Positions 1 to 9,670 of a stretch of DNA of 36,408 bases are shown here, one piece after another. Below the pieces are notes generated by a model that worked only from the letters and a program-made list of their open reading frames with translations, was not told the origin of the DNA and made no database searches. The stretch's first letter is position 1, and each line of letters opens with the position of its first letter. The DNA is from Nitrososphaerota archaeon (GTDB lineage: Archaea > Thermoproteota > Nitrososphaeria > Conexivisphaerales > UBA164): contig JAFLXO010000008.1 of NCBI GenBank assembly GCA_029786595.1, positions 1-36,408 on the forward strand. Reading direction: 5' to 3'. The translations under genes were made by a program, and so were the position numbers.

Positions 1-470
1 ACATAACCTGCGACATATCCAACCACCTGATAACAAGCGTGCAGGTAACAGATGAGCATGAATCTGACGGGAAAGAGTTCGGCAAGCTTGTTGACGGTGC
101 AAAGGATACTGTTGGAAAGGTAAGCAGGGTTTTTGGCGATTCGGCATACGATTCAAGGGCCATCTTCAATTACGCTGCAGGCGTAGGTCCCGAACCTGTT
201 ATCAAGCCAAGGATGAATTCCACAGGCAGGTCCAGAGGATCTTATGTAAGTGCGCAGACAGTGAGGGAGTTCCTATCGGACCCGCAGGCATGGAAGGAGA
301 AACACAGGTACGGCCAGAGGTGGCAGGTAGAGACTGTGTTTTCCTCTTTAAAGAGGATGCTGGGGGAATACTTCACATCAGTGCTAAATATTGGAATATA
401 CAATGAAATCATGTCCAAGGTGTTCACGTATAACATCGTGGAGGCCAACAGAAATGCGTGCAAGTTGTAG
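1..470 (+). mobile_element. IS5/IS4-like DDE transposase, C-terminal part; ORF is open to the left window edge
   Basis: The frame stays open upstream of 39 (ITCDISNHLITSVQVTDEHESDG...), then GDSAYDSRAIF and the C-terminal YGQRWQVETVFSSLKRMLGE motif typical of DDE transposases. Confidence 0.85.
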
Positions 471-478
471 GGAACAGA

Positions 479-496
479 CGCTAAAGATCGTTAGCG
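479..496. repeat. Short perfect hairpin CGCTAA-agatcg-TTAGCG just after the transposase stop
   Basis: 6-bp perfect inverted repeat read directly; possible terminator or IS-end structure. Confidence 0.4.
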
Positions 497-588
497 GACC
501 TCTTTGATGCAATAAAACGGAAGACTCAATTTATGCAACAAAGGAGGATATAGAAAATATTTATTAAGAATCAAGTCCAATCTATATT

Positions 589-1101
589 ATGGATACATTA
601 GAAGTTATAAAGGGAAAGATAGAAGTAAGAGAGTTCTCTGATGCAGAAATTCCATTTGAAGACCAAATCAAGGTGCTCGAAGCTGGCAGGTTTGCAGCTA
701 GCGCCTATAACAAACAGGAATGGCGGTTCATTCTTATAAATGATAAGGGCCTATTGAAAAAGGTCGGCGACCTAGCACCAACAGGTCCATACATATCTAC
801 CGCAGCTTTTGCAATAGCCGTCTATCTCGACAAAGACGTGTCACTTGCCACGATTGATGGTACTAGAGCAGTTCAGAATATGATGCTTGCAGGATGGTAC
901 CTGGGCTTGGGTTCGTGCTGGGTTGATGGCCTGAAGAGGGATGATATCTCTAAGTTGTTAGGGGCGCCGGACAGCATGCGTTTATTCACAGTGATTCCTT
1001 TCGGAAAACCGAAGAAGAAGCTTCTAGGCAAGAAAACTAGGAAACCACTAGAAGAAATAGCGTACGTTAACAGATTTGGGAATAAATTAGGGGCATACTA
1101 G
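589..1101 (+). CDS. Nitroreductase family protein
   Basis: VREFSDAEIP...ASAYNKQEWRFILI and the C-terminal LGLGSCWVDGL..VIPFGKPKKK pattern; TATA-like aatatttatt at about 557-566. Confidence 0.85.
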   Translation: MDTLEVIKGKIEVREFSDAEIPFEDQIKVLEAGRFAASAYNKQEWRFILINDKGLLKKVGDLAPTGPYISTAAFAIAVYLDKDVSLATIDGTRAVQNMMLAGWYLGLGSCWVDGLKRDDISKLLGAPDSMRLFTVIPFGKPKKKLLGKKTRKPLEEIAYVNRFGNKLGAY

Positions 1102-1123
1102 CCCCGCCTATTTTTATCCCGGC

Positions 1124-1945
1124 TTAGCAGGTAAGTGGCTTGGATTTCGTATTGAAGGTGCGGATCTTATTTTCAATATACCCCAATTCGTCAATTTCAA
1201 CCCTTACAACATCACCATCCTTCATAAATGACCTTGGAACACTAAAATACCCTGATCCGGCTGGGGTCCCCGTCATAATAAGGTCACCTGGCTCCAACGT
1301 CATTATATAGCTGATTTCTGATACGATTGTCGGGACATCAAGGATCATCTCGCTTGTTTTGCTATCCTGTTTTAACTGACCATTAACCCAAGTACGTAGC
1401 CTGAGGTTCGAAGCATCACCTACCTCATCGACCGATACTATCCAGGGACCAACTGGCGCAAAGCTATCGAGACCCTTTCCACGAGTCCATTGATAGTCTC
1501 CAAACTGAAGCTCTCGAGCAGATAGGTCATTGACTATGCAGTACCCCATTATGTAATTTAGTGCGTCAGTTGGTTCTATAAACTTCCCCTTTTTACCCAT
1601 AACTATTCCTAGTTCTCCTTCAAAATCAACGTCCTTAACAAAATCGGGAACAGGAATATCATCAAAAGGCCCAGCTATGGCAGAATACGGTTTCAGAAAT
1701 ATGGTCATCCTGTTATACTTCCTGTTTCTTTTTCGGTGGGTTTTGTAATTATAGCCCAACCCTATAACCTTTGGCCTTTCAGGCAATGGAGCAAGAAAGT
1801 TTAGGCTATTCAATGGAACTCCTTTTCCCTTAAGAGGCAACGCATTAAGTAATGAGTTAAAATCTGAAGCAACCGGTATCACACTTTCGTCATATGATAC
1901 GCCCCAAATGGCTTGGCCATCCATCGTGAACTTGACCAATCTCAT
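1124..1945 (-). CDS. Fumarylacetoacetate hydrolase (FAH) family protein
   Basis: KVIGLGYNYKTH, DFEGELGIVMGKKGKFI, GYCIVNDLSARELQ, KGLDSFAPVGPWIV, MTGTPAGSGYF motifs. Confidence 0.92.
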   Translation of the reverse strand: MRLVKFTMDGQAIWGVSYDESVIPVASDFNSLLNALPLKGKGVPLNSLNFLAPLPERPKVIGLGYNYKTHRKRNRKYNRMTIFLKPYSAIAGPFDDIPVPDFVKDVDFEGELGIVMGKKGKFIEPTDALNYIMGYCIVNDLSARELQFGDYQWTRGKGLDSFAPVGPWIVSVDEVGDASNLRLRTWVNGQLKQDSKTSEMILDVPTIVSEISYIMTLEPGDLIMTGTPAGSGYFSVPRSFMKDGDVVRVEIDELGYIENKIRTFNTKSKPLTC

Positions 1946-2079
1946 GATAGGGGTTTATAAAATGAGCTATTAAGACTTCGCGATAAAACTAATAACCTAT
2001 GAGGAATTATTGGGTGTATACCAAAATGTCGACGATTTAGATGAGAAAGTATTTACAAGTCATAATATCCCCTTCATCA

Positions 2080-2314
2080 CCCAAAAAATGGGCGGTGAGC
2101 ATTTCTTTTGTCTTTATCCTACCGCTGAACACACCAATCGGTCTCTTCAGCTTTTAATAGCGCGCTAGTATGCGATTTCGTCAGGTCACCAATTAAGTTA
2201 AATGACTACCTACGGCTTAGATTCGCTGTGTCACGGATATCCGCCAGCTGGTCAACTTCTCCTTACACCGCATCATACGCCCAACTTCCACTCACCTAGC
2301 GCGCAGCCCATAAC
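2080..2314 (-). ncRNA. Candidate structured non-coding RNA (family unknown)
   Basis: No convincing ORF; closing stem GCGCGCTAG/CTAGCGCGC (2160-2168 with 2296-2304), inner ATGCG/CGCAT, palindromes cggatatccg and ccagctgg, hairpin GCTGAA/TTCAGC (2124-2129 with 2146-2151); minus-strand TATA-like taaataaa at about 2336-2343 and T6 hairpin near 2080-2100. Confidence 0.4.
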
Positions 2315-2438
2315 ATATAGCAAGCTAGGAGCAAGTTTATTTAAGTAGCTGACGCAATTAAAAAGGAACAATCACCATATAAGATAATAATTTTCACATT
2401 TATAAAGGAATAATAAGAGGCTAACAAAAAGGTAAACC

Positions 2439-3011
2439 ATGGACTTAATCCAGGCTATAATGGGAAGGCGAAGCATCAGATCATTTTCAAACTCCCGCGT
2501 CCCCATTAGCATAATTGAGCAGTTGCTGGGATGCGCTACAGCGGCGCCAAATCCTCACAATAGCAGACCTTGGCATTTTATAGCTATAGATGATGAAGGA
2601 ATGAAAGAGCGCTTGGCATCATCCCTCGTTAACAGTTATAGGGAAAGCGGCCAGGAAGATAAAGCAATTCTTGAATCGGCTCGTTTAAAGACCATTGCTC
2701 CCCCCCTAACCATCATAGGATGTGTAGACAAAAGGATGCTAAAAAAGGATACTGATTTAGAATACATGATGGCCACCCAAGGTCTAGCCGCTGCTGCCGA
2801 AAACATTTTATTGGCGGCAACGGCGCTGGGGTTATGCGGATACTGGAGGGCAGCCCCTCTTACCTGTATGCCAGCGGTAAGAAATGCATTGGCTATACCT
2901 GACTATGTGGATCCCCAATGGATGCTTCATATAGGGTTTGCAGGAGAGGCTTCAAAGAAGGCCAGAGTCAACGAGCCAAAAGAAAATGCAATCCATTACA
3001 ACGGTTGGTAA
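2439..3011 (+). CDS. Nitroreductase family protein, FbiB C-terminal-domain-like
   Basis: RRSIRSFSNSRVP, ATAAPNPHNSRPWHFIAI, AAAENILLAATALGLCGYW. Confidence 0.85.
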   Translation: MDLIQAIMGRRSIRSFSNSRVPISIIEQLLGCATAAPNPHNSRPWHFIAIDDEGMKERLASSLVNSYRESGQEDKAILESARLKTIAPPLTIIGCVDKRMLKKDTDLEYMMATQGLAAAAENILLAATALGLCGYWRAAPLTCMPAVRNALAIPDYVDPQWMLHIGFAGEASKKARVNEPKENAIHYNGW

Positions 3012-3055
3012 AATAAGGAGTCTTAATTTGTTAATATCTTAGGTGTATCTATAAT

Positions 3056-4246
3056 ATGAAAAAAAGCGATTCTATCACATTTATTTCCTTCGCACTTGGA
3101 TTAATGATCGCATCATTCAGTTTTAGTTTGGCTCCCCTTATATCTACATGGTATAGGTTACCGCTTTTCCTGGTCACCTTACTGGTTGCGTGGGGGGCTA
3201 TATGGCAGACTACGGGCTCTCTTTTAAGCGGAAGGATATCGGATAAGTTTGGAAGAAGGGGTTCGTACCGGTTCGACATCATATCTATGCTGATAGGCAT
3301 AACGGTATTTATAATTTCACGCGATGTAGATCTAGCGCTCCTGGGTCTAGCCTTTATTCTAGTGGGCACAGGCGGTGAATACTCAGCGATTTCAGCTGCC
3401 ACACATGAAATGTTCTCTTCAAGATTTCGCGGAACAGCTATGCTGCTTGAGCTCGATTTCGTTAACATCGGAGGTACACTTTCTGCGCTTACGCTGATAT
3501 TGTTGGTGGGGGCGTCCATAGTGTTTCAACGCCTTATCATATCTGTATTCATACTCGCCGTTGTAGCATTTATAGTGGTAAGCCGATTGCGAGTCAGTGA
3601 ATCCGGCCTATGGGTTATGGCTAGGGAAAGCAAATCTGAACTTAGTGGTCCTACCATAAGGTATAGGTTATTCACCGCCATTGCCATAGGTATTTCTGAG
3701 GCGCTTGGATTCAACCTCATAGTTTATGGGCTTGGGCCATACTATTTCCCTGGGCTTACTTTGTGGATAATCTTCATTGGTAATTTAACTGAGGCCGTAG
3801 TGGGATTGACGGGCTTCTTTTTGGATAGATTCTCCAGGAAGCTTTTCCTGATGCTAGGGACTGGCGGATCCCTTTTTATTTTCGTCGTGATGTTTCTGAC
3901 CAGCAACGTATGGATTTCAGACCCTGAACTATTTTGGGTGCCCTTTATAATATATAATGGATTCATAGCTGTGATCTTCATGACTACATATACGTTTAAC
4001 GGAGAACTCTGGCCCACCAAGAAACGGGGTTCATATACCTCCATAGTTAATTCCACTGTCTGGGCCTCCCTAATACCAGCGGAGTTGATCCTTCCATATT
4101 TCTCAAGGTCTATATATATGATTGTTATCGCGGCGGGGTGGGTTATCGGATTCTCTTCGGCACTAGTCTGGAATAAGCGAGGCATAGAAACTGCAGGCAG
4201 AAAGGGCGCATTAGAGGCCTCTGGTGAAAAGTTTAAATCCTCTTAA
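3056..4246 (+). CDS. MFS transporter
   Basis: About 12 hydrophobic segments; GRISDKFGRRGSYR loop motif and second-half FFLDRFSRKLFL. Confidence 0.85.
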   Translation: MKKSDSITFISFALGLMIASFSFSLAPLISTWYRLPLFLVTLLVAWGAIWQTTGSLLSGRISDKFGRRGSYRFDIISMLIGITVFIISRDVDLALLGLAFILVGTGGEYSAISAATHEMFSSRFRGTAMLLELDFVNIGGTLSALTLILLVGASIVFQRLIISVFILAVVAFIVVSRLRVSESGLWVMARESKSELSGPTIRYRLFTAIAIGISEALGFNLIVYGLGPYYFPGLTLWIIFIGNLTEAVVGLTGFFLDRFSRKLFLMLGTGGSLFIFVVMFLTSNVWISDPELFWVPFIIYNGFIAVIFMTTYTFNGELWPTKKRGSYTSIVNSTVWASLIPAELILPYFSRSIYMIVIAAGWVIGFSSALVWNKRGIETAGRKGALEASGEKFKSS

Positions 4247-4791
4247 AAGTCGATGCCGAGCTTCGCAAGATACCCAAGATCATAAATATGTTTAACCTTC
4301 TTCATTTCGGTTACAATATCGGAGATTTCTATGATCTCGGGATAGGCTCTCACGCCTGTAAGCACTATGCTTGTTCTCTCATTTTTGGCCTTCAGTAAAT
4401 CCATTACCTGCTCCACCTTGATCAAATTCCAATCAATAGCATTAAGCAGTTCATCGAGGATTACTACATAGTAGTCGCCAGATGACGCGAGTCGCTTGGC
4501 AAACGCTAGGGCCTCCACTGCAGCCGAAACGTGCTCATCCCTATCACGTCTATCGTTCATTATTCCTACGAAACCTATGCCCTTCAAATAGACTTCCATA
4601 TACGGGGAGAGCATTTTCGTAGCTCGAACTTCACCAGAATGTGAGTTTGATTTGATGAATTGAACCACGCCGACCTTAAAATGATGCCCAGCCGCGCGCA
4701 TGCCTAATCCGAACGCAGCTTCTGTCTTGCCCTTCCCATCACCATAGTAAACTATGATAAGGCCTCTCCTTATTGATTTCTTGTTCTGCAT
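4243..4791 (-). CDS. cobO: Cob(I)yrinic acid a,c-diamide adenosyltransferase (CobO/CobA-type)
   Basis: GLIIVYYGDGKGKTEAAFGLGMRAAGHHFKVGVVQFIK P-loop; VVILDELLNAIDWNLI; VLTGVRAYPEIIEISDIVTEMKKVKHIYD. Confidence 0.93.
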   Translation of the reverse strand: MQNKKSIRRGLIIVYYGDGKGKTEAAFGLGMRAAGHHFKVGVVQFIKSNSHSGEVRATKMLSPYMEVYLKGIGFVGIMNDRRDRDEHVSAAVEALAFAKRLASSGDYYVVILDELLNAIDWNLIKVEQVMDLLKAKNERTSIVLTGVRAYPEIIEISDIVTEMKKVKHIYDLGYLAKLGIDF

Positions 4792-4853
4792 TAATTTTTA
4801 TATAATATCGCCTTAAATAAATCTTCATAGCTAAATACCACATTTAATACGAT

Positions 4854-5441
4854 CTATAGCATTAACAACCAGATGATTACACCTATTATGCTTCCAAGTG
4901 CAACATATCCAGCCAATGGCAACCCATAGCTTTCCTCTACTATAGATTGCGGGTTTTCCCACTTTGCAAGCGTTTCGTAAGCTGATTCAGGTGGTCCATT
5001 TAACTTCACTCCATCTATGCTTTCGGGTATCCAGCAATTTTCTCGCCTAGCCTGCTCGACGCTAACACTTTTCTTGAACTTCCACCCCTGTACTAGGCCC
5101 AGATATACCATATGGGCCAGAGTAACGGCCGCCATAGAAATGGCGATATAGGGCATTGCGTAGATCATTGTGGAAATCAACGGAATGGTCATCACGTCCC
5201 CCTGAGCGATCATACCGTATCTATATAGTATATATCCGATGGCCAACAGAACTATCAGCATCAAAGTGCCAATGCTAGCCAACCGATAATTGTAGAAAGC
5301 AAGTATAAATAATCCAACGGCCGGAAAACTAAGGACAAGATCGCTTACTTCCCTTTTAGAAAAATCCTGGTACGATATTATCGCCATGCCAGCACAGATT
5401 ATAGTGATGCTCAGCAGCAACAGGGGGGTATCGGGCACCAT
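4854..5441 (-). CDS. A24-family (type IV prepilin/preflagellin) peptidase-like membrane protein
   Basis: SYQDFSKREVSDLV (first Asp), RYGMIAQGDVMTIPLIS (second Asp, GD motif), multiple TM segments. Confidence 0.8.
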   Translation of the reverse strand: MVPDTPLLLLSITIICAGMAIISYQDFSKREVSDLVLSFPAVGLFILAFYNYRLASIGTLMLIVLLAIGYILYRYGMIAQGDVMTIPLISTMIYAMPYIAISMAAVTLAHMVYLGLVQGWKFKKSVSVEQARRENCWIPESIDGVKLNGPPESAYETLAKWENPQSIVEESYGLPLAGYVALGSIIGVIIWLLML

Positions 5442-5544
5442 GATAAGGCTAGTTTATGCAAGCAAGTTAAAAGGATTTCTTCAATCCAGTTCATTAGGTC
5501 ATTCAAAACTTTTTTATGTATCAATATTGATATATAGGAATCAT

Positions 5545-6366
5545 TTGAAAATAGCAGCGCACCTTAATTTTATCAGGGACGGACTTATGAAGGTTCATGA
5601 AGAAATTTACAGGCCAGAAAATATTTACAGGTGGAATGACCCTGCGGGCAGGGCATATTATGGCGACGAAAGCGTTTACATAGACAGGGTGGCCGATAGG
5701 ACCTTAATGAAGCTAGTCAAGGAAAGATACGACAGATACACCTACATAAGTGAAGAGAGTGGAATAGAAGTAGCCGGAAATAATGGGTTCCATATACTGG
5801 TCGATCCCATAGACGGTTCAACTAACGCAAGAAGGGGGGTTCCCCTCTTCGCTACTACCATAGCGGTGGCTTCGGGCAACCGATATCAGGATATATTTGC
5901 TGCTGGATTGATGTATCATACTACCGGCGACCTAATATGGGGATATAAGGCAAACGCATTCTTCAACTGGAGGAAGATTAAGTTCCGCGATGATTCAAAT
6001 GTGCACATGACCATGATAGGGTTCACAGCAAATATGAGAGGTGGCAGGGTGGAGCTGTTCAAGCTCATTCAGGAGGTGGGTTATCCTCGCATTTTCGGGG
6101 CTACGGCCGTAGAAATAGCTTTGATTCTTAATCAATCCATGGATGCCTACGTATCTTATCCTGTGGGCACTAGGCCATTTGACTTCATGCCATCCTTATT
6201 TCTGGTTCAGCAGGCAGGTGGCAAGGCCATCAGCCTTTCTAAATACCCCATTTCTGACATTCCGCTGGATGCAATGGGGAGATTCCCTCTTATTGTTGCA
6301 CTAAATCTGGCAACGCTGAACAGATTGTTAGACATTCTAAAGGTGAAAGGGAAACCAGGCTTCTAG
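5545..6366 (+). CDS. Inositol monophosphatase / fructose-1,6-bisphosphatase family protein
   Basis: VDPIDGSTNARRGVPLFATTIAVA and GATAVEIALIL..AYVSYPVGTRPFDFMPSLFLVQQAGG motifs. The 5386 start overlaps the divergent gene; TTG 5545 (or ATG 5587) fits better with a TATA-like tttttatgta at about 5509. Confidence 0.9.
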   Translation: MKIAAHLNFIRDGLMKVHEEIYRPENIYRWNDPAGRAYYGDESVYIDRVADRTLMKLVKERYDRYTYISEESGIEVAGNNGFHILVDPIDGSTNARRGVPLFATTIAVASGNRYQDIFAAGLMYHTTGDLIWGYKANAFFNWRKIKFRDDSNVHMTMIGFTANMRGGRVELFKLIQEVGYPRIFGATAVEIALILNQSMDAYVSYPVGTRPFDFMPSLFLVQQAGGKAISLSKYPISDIPLDAMGRFPLIVALNLATLNRLLDILKVKGKPGF

Positions 6367-6708
6367 TATATCATTATCGATCTCCGACCTGTGCTTTAAA
6401 AGGAAGTTTACATCGCTATCCTTATCCCTTAGATGATCCGGGAGCAAAATGGGCAATGAGTCGGTTATTTTGTACCACCTCCTGCAGGCGTGGCAGAGAA
6501 GAATGCCCTCAATTACATCGGTAGCCGTACATGAGTCACATTCATACACCAAGGCATCATCTATCATGCCTTTTTTATACCCACAGTAGTATTCGCAGCG
6601 TGCTACCGGGGTTCCAGTTCGAACATATTCAATCTTGAAAGTGATAAGGCTCAAAGGGAAGCTTTTGCAAATGGGGCATGCAAGGACGTCCATTAACCGA
6701 TAAAGCAA
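6337..6708 (-). CDS. Trm112-like zinc-ribbon protein
   Basis: MDVLACPICKSFPL...ILLCHACRRWYKITDSLPILLPDHLR; extra Cys pairs in the insert. Confidence 0.75.
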   Translation of the reverse strand: MLYRLMDVLACPICKSFPLSLITFKIEYVRTGTPVARCEYYCGYKKGMIDDALVYECDSCTATDVIEGILLCHACRRWYKITDSLPILLPDHLRDKDSDVNFLLKHRSEIDNDILEAWFPFHL

Positions 6709-6899
6709 AATTCAACCGATGATGGATCACGTGCAACCTATTTAACAATTGCCCTCTTTTGCGGGAAATGCTACCGCCCAAAGATCAATATCTCTTATGC
6801 TTCTTGCCCTATTGTGGTGTTTAAGGTAGGAGCAAAGGGGTCCAGTTTATAAGGATAAAACACTTATATCTATGACGCACTTCATTAAAGGCGAGCCTG

Positions 6900-7805
6900 A
6901 TGATAACAATGAATGAAATTAGCAAGCCTAGAACAGGTAAAAAAAGGGCGTTGCTCATAATTGGGGCTGGTAATATGGGGAAGTGGTTCGCCAACTATTT
7001 TAAGGATAAGTTTGACGTCTACATCAATGATATAGATCAAAAGAAGTTATCATCTTTAAATGCGATAAAGGGGGTCCAACCTGTAAAGAGTTATGAAAAA
7101 AATATACAGCAATTTGAAATAGTAATTAATGCCGTCAGCCTCAGTTCGGCCGAACGAGTGCTTAGAGGGATAAAGGAAAACGGTTTTGCAGGAACAGTTA
7201 TTGATATTTCAACCTTGAAAATATCGGTAAACGACATCTTAAGGTCAATAGAAGGGGCAATTTCTATACATCCCTTCTTTGGGCCAGGGGCTAACTCGAT
7301 CAACGGTAAGACAATCGCTCTTACGCCTCTTGTCGATAAGGATAAAGAATTAAAAACCGCTAGGAAGCTTTTTCCAAAGGCGAAGGTCTTTCCAATGAAT
7401 GAAAAAGTTCATGATCGTCTGGTCTGCTACTCAATAGAACTGCCTCAACTTCTATCATTGATTGCGATCGATGTTCTTTCTGGGGATATGGCGGATATAG
7501 CTAACATAGAAGGAACGAGCTATAAAGCATTGAAAATGCTTATTGCGACTTCACTGTACGGATCAGAAAGGCTTGCAAGAGATATAATTATATCGAATGT
7601 TTATACCGATCAACTATTGGCCAAGCTGGCAAATGCTATAGCCAAAGTTAAGGTTGTATCCATAAAAGAAGTACTGGAGAAAACGGCCTCTTTCAAGCAG
7701 GACTATGGGGAATTTTATTCCTTGCTGGAGGAAGGGCAGCCCAAAACCGGTTTAAAAAGACATGGAGAAGGCTATACTACTGACACTCATGAAAATAAAC
7801 GTTAA
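6900..7805 (+). CDS. Prephenate dehydrogenase-like NAD(P)-dependent dehydrogenase (TyrA family)
   Basis: LLIIGAGNMGKWFANYF Rossmann motif; VIDISTLKISVNDIL..AISIHPFFGPGANS. Confidence 0.85.
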   Translation: MITMNEISKPRTGKKRALLIIGAGNMGKWFANYFKDKFDVYINDIDQKKLSSLNAIKGVQPVKSYEKNIQQFEIVINAVSLSSAERVLRGIKENGFAGTVIDISTLKISVNDILRSIEGAISIHPFFGPGANSINGKTIALTPLVDKDKELKTARKLFPKAKVFPMNEKVHDRLVCYSIELPQLLSLIAIDVLSGDMADIANIEGTSYKALKMLIATSLYGSERLARDIIISNVYTDQLLAKLANAIAKVKVVSIKEVLEKTASFKQDYGEFYSLLEEGQPKTGLKRHGEGYTTDTHENKR

Positions 7806-7811
7806 ATATGG

Positions 7812-8762
7812 ATGGCGAACAGAAATATTATGGCCGATGCTTTTGTGATTGGTGTTGACATAGGCGCCACGAACATAAGAGTTGCCCGCAGCGATTTGCT
7901 CGGAAAAGTGCTCAAGATGATTAAGGTTAAGAATAAAGCCATTGAAAATCCTCCTATACTTCCGTTACTGGTAGCAGATCTTATAAGGGAAGTCGGTGAA
8001 GAAGGAGTTAGAGCTATAGGTGTGGGTAGCATTGGTCCGCTCCGCGTTTCCGATGGCTCGATAATCCCTCCAAATTTGGGAAATAGACCGATTAAGATCA
8101 AGCCCGAACTAGAAAGGATATTTGACATACCGGTATTCCTTACGAATGACTGCATTTCGGCGGTGATAGCCGAAAAGCTCTTGGGAGAAGGGAAAAACTA
8201 TGATAACCTAGTATATATCACCTTCAGTACAGGGATAGGTGCTGGGGTAATTGTTGATGGAAAGATCCTCAGTGGCAAGGACGGTAACGCTCATGAGGTC
8301 GGTCATTTGGTGCTTGATGTAGACGATCGGGTTCGTTGTAAATGTGGGGGGTACTCCCATTGGGAGGCCTTCTGTTCTGGTTCTAGCATTGTTCCTTATG
8401 CCAGTTTTTTGAGCGATAAACTTCATCTCCCTGAGCTGGGCGCTAAAACCCCCGAAGCTCTCTTCAAATTGGCCAGAGAAGGCAATCAGATCGCCCGAAT
8501 CGTAACCGAACGCTGCGCATTAATAAACGCCGCTGGCATAGCTTCAGTAATAAATGCCTATGACCCATCCCTGGTAACTATAGGCGGGTCGTTGGCTCTA
8601 TTGAACCCCGATTTTTATGAACCAATGTTGGATAATTTGCAGCAATTTTTAACCAACAGGATGCCAAAGGCTTATCTGACGCATCTGGGGGAAGATATAG
8701 TGCTCAAAGGGGCTCTTGAGATCGCCAAGGACCCGGAAATAATACAGAGGGGCTTTAACTAA
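7812..8762 (+). CDS. ROK family sugar kinase (glucokinase-like)
   Basis: GVDIGATNIRVARSDLLGKV, GSIGPL, TNDCISAVIAEKLLGEGKNYDNLVYITFSTGIGAGVIVDGKIL..GNAHEVGHLVLD, zinc motif CKCGGYSHWEAFCSG. Confidence 0.93.
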   Translation: MANRNIMADAFVIGVDIGATNIRVARSDLLGKVLKMIKVKNKAIENPPILPLLVADLIREVGEEGVRAIGVGSIGPLRVSDGSIIPPNLGNRPIKIKPELERIFDIPVFLTNDCISAVIAEKLLGEGKNYDNLVYITFSTGIGAGVIVDGKILSGKDGNAHEVGHLVLDVDDRVRCKCGGYSHWEAFCSGSSIVPYASFLSDKLHLPELGAKTPEALFKLAREGNQIARIVTERCALINAAGIASVINAYDPSLVTIGGSLALLNPDFYEPMLDNLQQFLTNRMPKAYLTHLGEDIVLKGALEIAKDPEIIQRGFN

Positions 8763-8795
8763 TGCTTAAAATACACCATAATTTGAATCAATGAT

Positions 8796-9545
8796 ATGTA
8801 CATTATATTTGTTACGGGAATGGCCGGATCAGGCAAAAGCCTTTTCTCAAAAACCCTTTCGGAGTCCCTTGATAAAAATGGATGGACCACTGGAATTTTG
8901 AATACTGATGCAGCCACCATTAATCTACCGTATGAACCAGTGTCCGATGTAAGAAATTTTATAGACATCCATGCTATTAGTGAACAATATGGATTGGGAT
9001 CAAACGGTACCATGATATTTGCAGCTGATCTCCTTGCATCATTTCTCCCAAAAATTCAGGAAGAGTTAGACGCGTTACAGCTTGATTATCTGATAGTAGA
9101 TACGCCAGGGCAGATGGAGCTATTCGCTTACAGAGAGAGCGGAAAGTACCTAATTGATAACCTACAGTGCGATGGTAAGATGTCAATCTTTATATCTGAC
9201 TCCTTTATGATGTCCACACCGCTGAACTTCTTGAGCATTAAGGTATTGGCCCTTTCAGTGATGTTAAGGCTAGGCACATACTCTATACACATCCTTAATA
9301 AAGTGGATATGGACCCGGAGAGGGCTGCTCGCGTCATTGGATGGGACAAATCCATCGCGTCAATTGAATCTGAATTAGGCGACCAAGAACACGCCATTTC
9401 CTACATGAAGCTCTATAGGGAACTCAGGAAAAACGGCCTTATGAAGGATTTGTTGCCCGTATCGGCCCTAACTGGAGAGGGTTTGAACTCGGTAACCACT
9501 CTAATAGCTGATCAATTTACATCAGGAGAGGAAATCAAACAGTAA
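8796..9545 (+). CDS. GPN-loop-type GTPase
   Basis: FVTGMAGSGKSLFSKTL Walker A; NTDAATINLPYEPVSDVRNFI; YLIVDTPGQMELFAYR; HILNKVDM. Confidence 0.9.
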   Translation: MYIIFVTGMAGSGKSLFSKTLSESLDKNGWTTGILNTDAATINLPYEPVSDVRNFIDIHAISEQYGLGSNGTMIFAADLLASFLPKIQEELDALQLDYLIVDTPGQMELFAYRESGKYLIDNLQCDGKMSIFISDSFMMSTPLNFLSIKVLALSVMLRLGTYSIHILNKVDMDPERAARVIGWDKSIASIESELGDQEHAISYMKLYRELRKNGLMKDLLPVSALTGEGLNSVTTLIADQFTSGEEIKQ

Positions 9546-9670
9546 GTTCTTCATATCAGAATCTAGATAAATTCAGTTCACTGGAGATAACGTTATAATG
9601 CGCAATTAAGAAGGAGATGTGATGGGTTTCGATGCGTGGAGCCTAGTCTACATCGGGAGTAGGGAGCAAT

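Noticed and set aside
242-463. 73-aa minus-strand ORF inside the transposase remnant
   Set aside because: Antisense to the transposase C-terminal motif; no independent support.
3049-4185. Minus-strand ORFs (156, 64, 147 aa) opposite the first MFS transporter
   Set aside because: Lie inside a clear MFS gene on the plus strand and show no motifs.
5386-5544. N-terminal extension of the IMPase/FBPase ORF (MPAQIIVMLSSNRG...)
   Set aside because: It overlaps the divergent prepilin peptidase gene and lies upstream of a TATA-like box; the family domain begins downstream.
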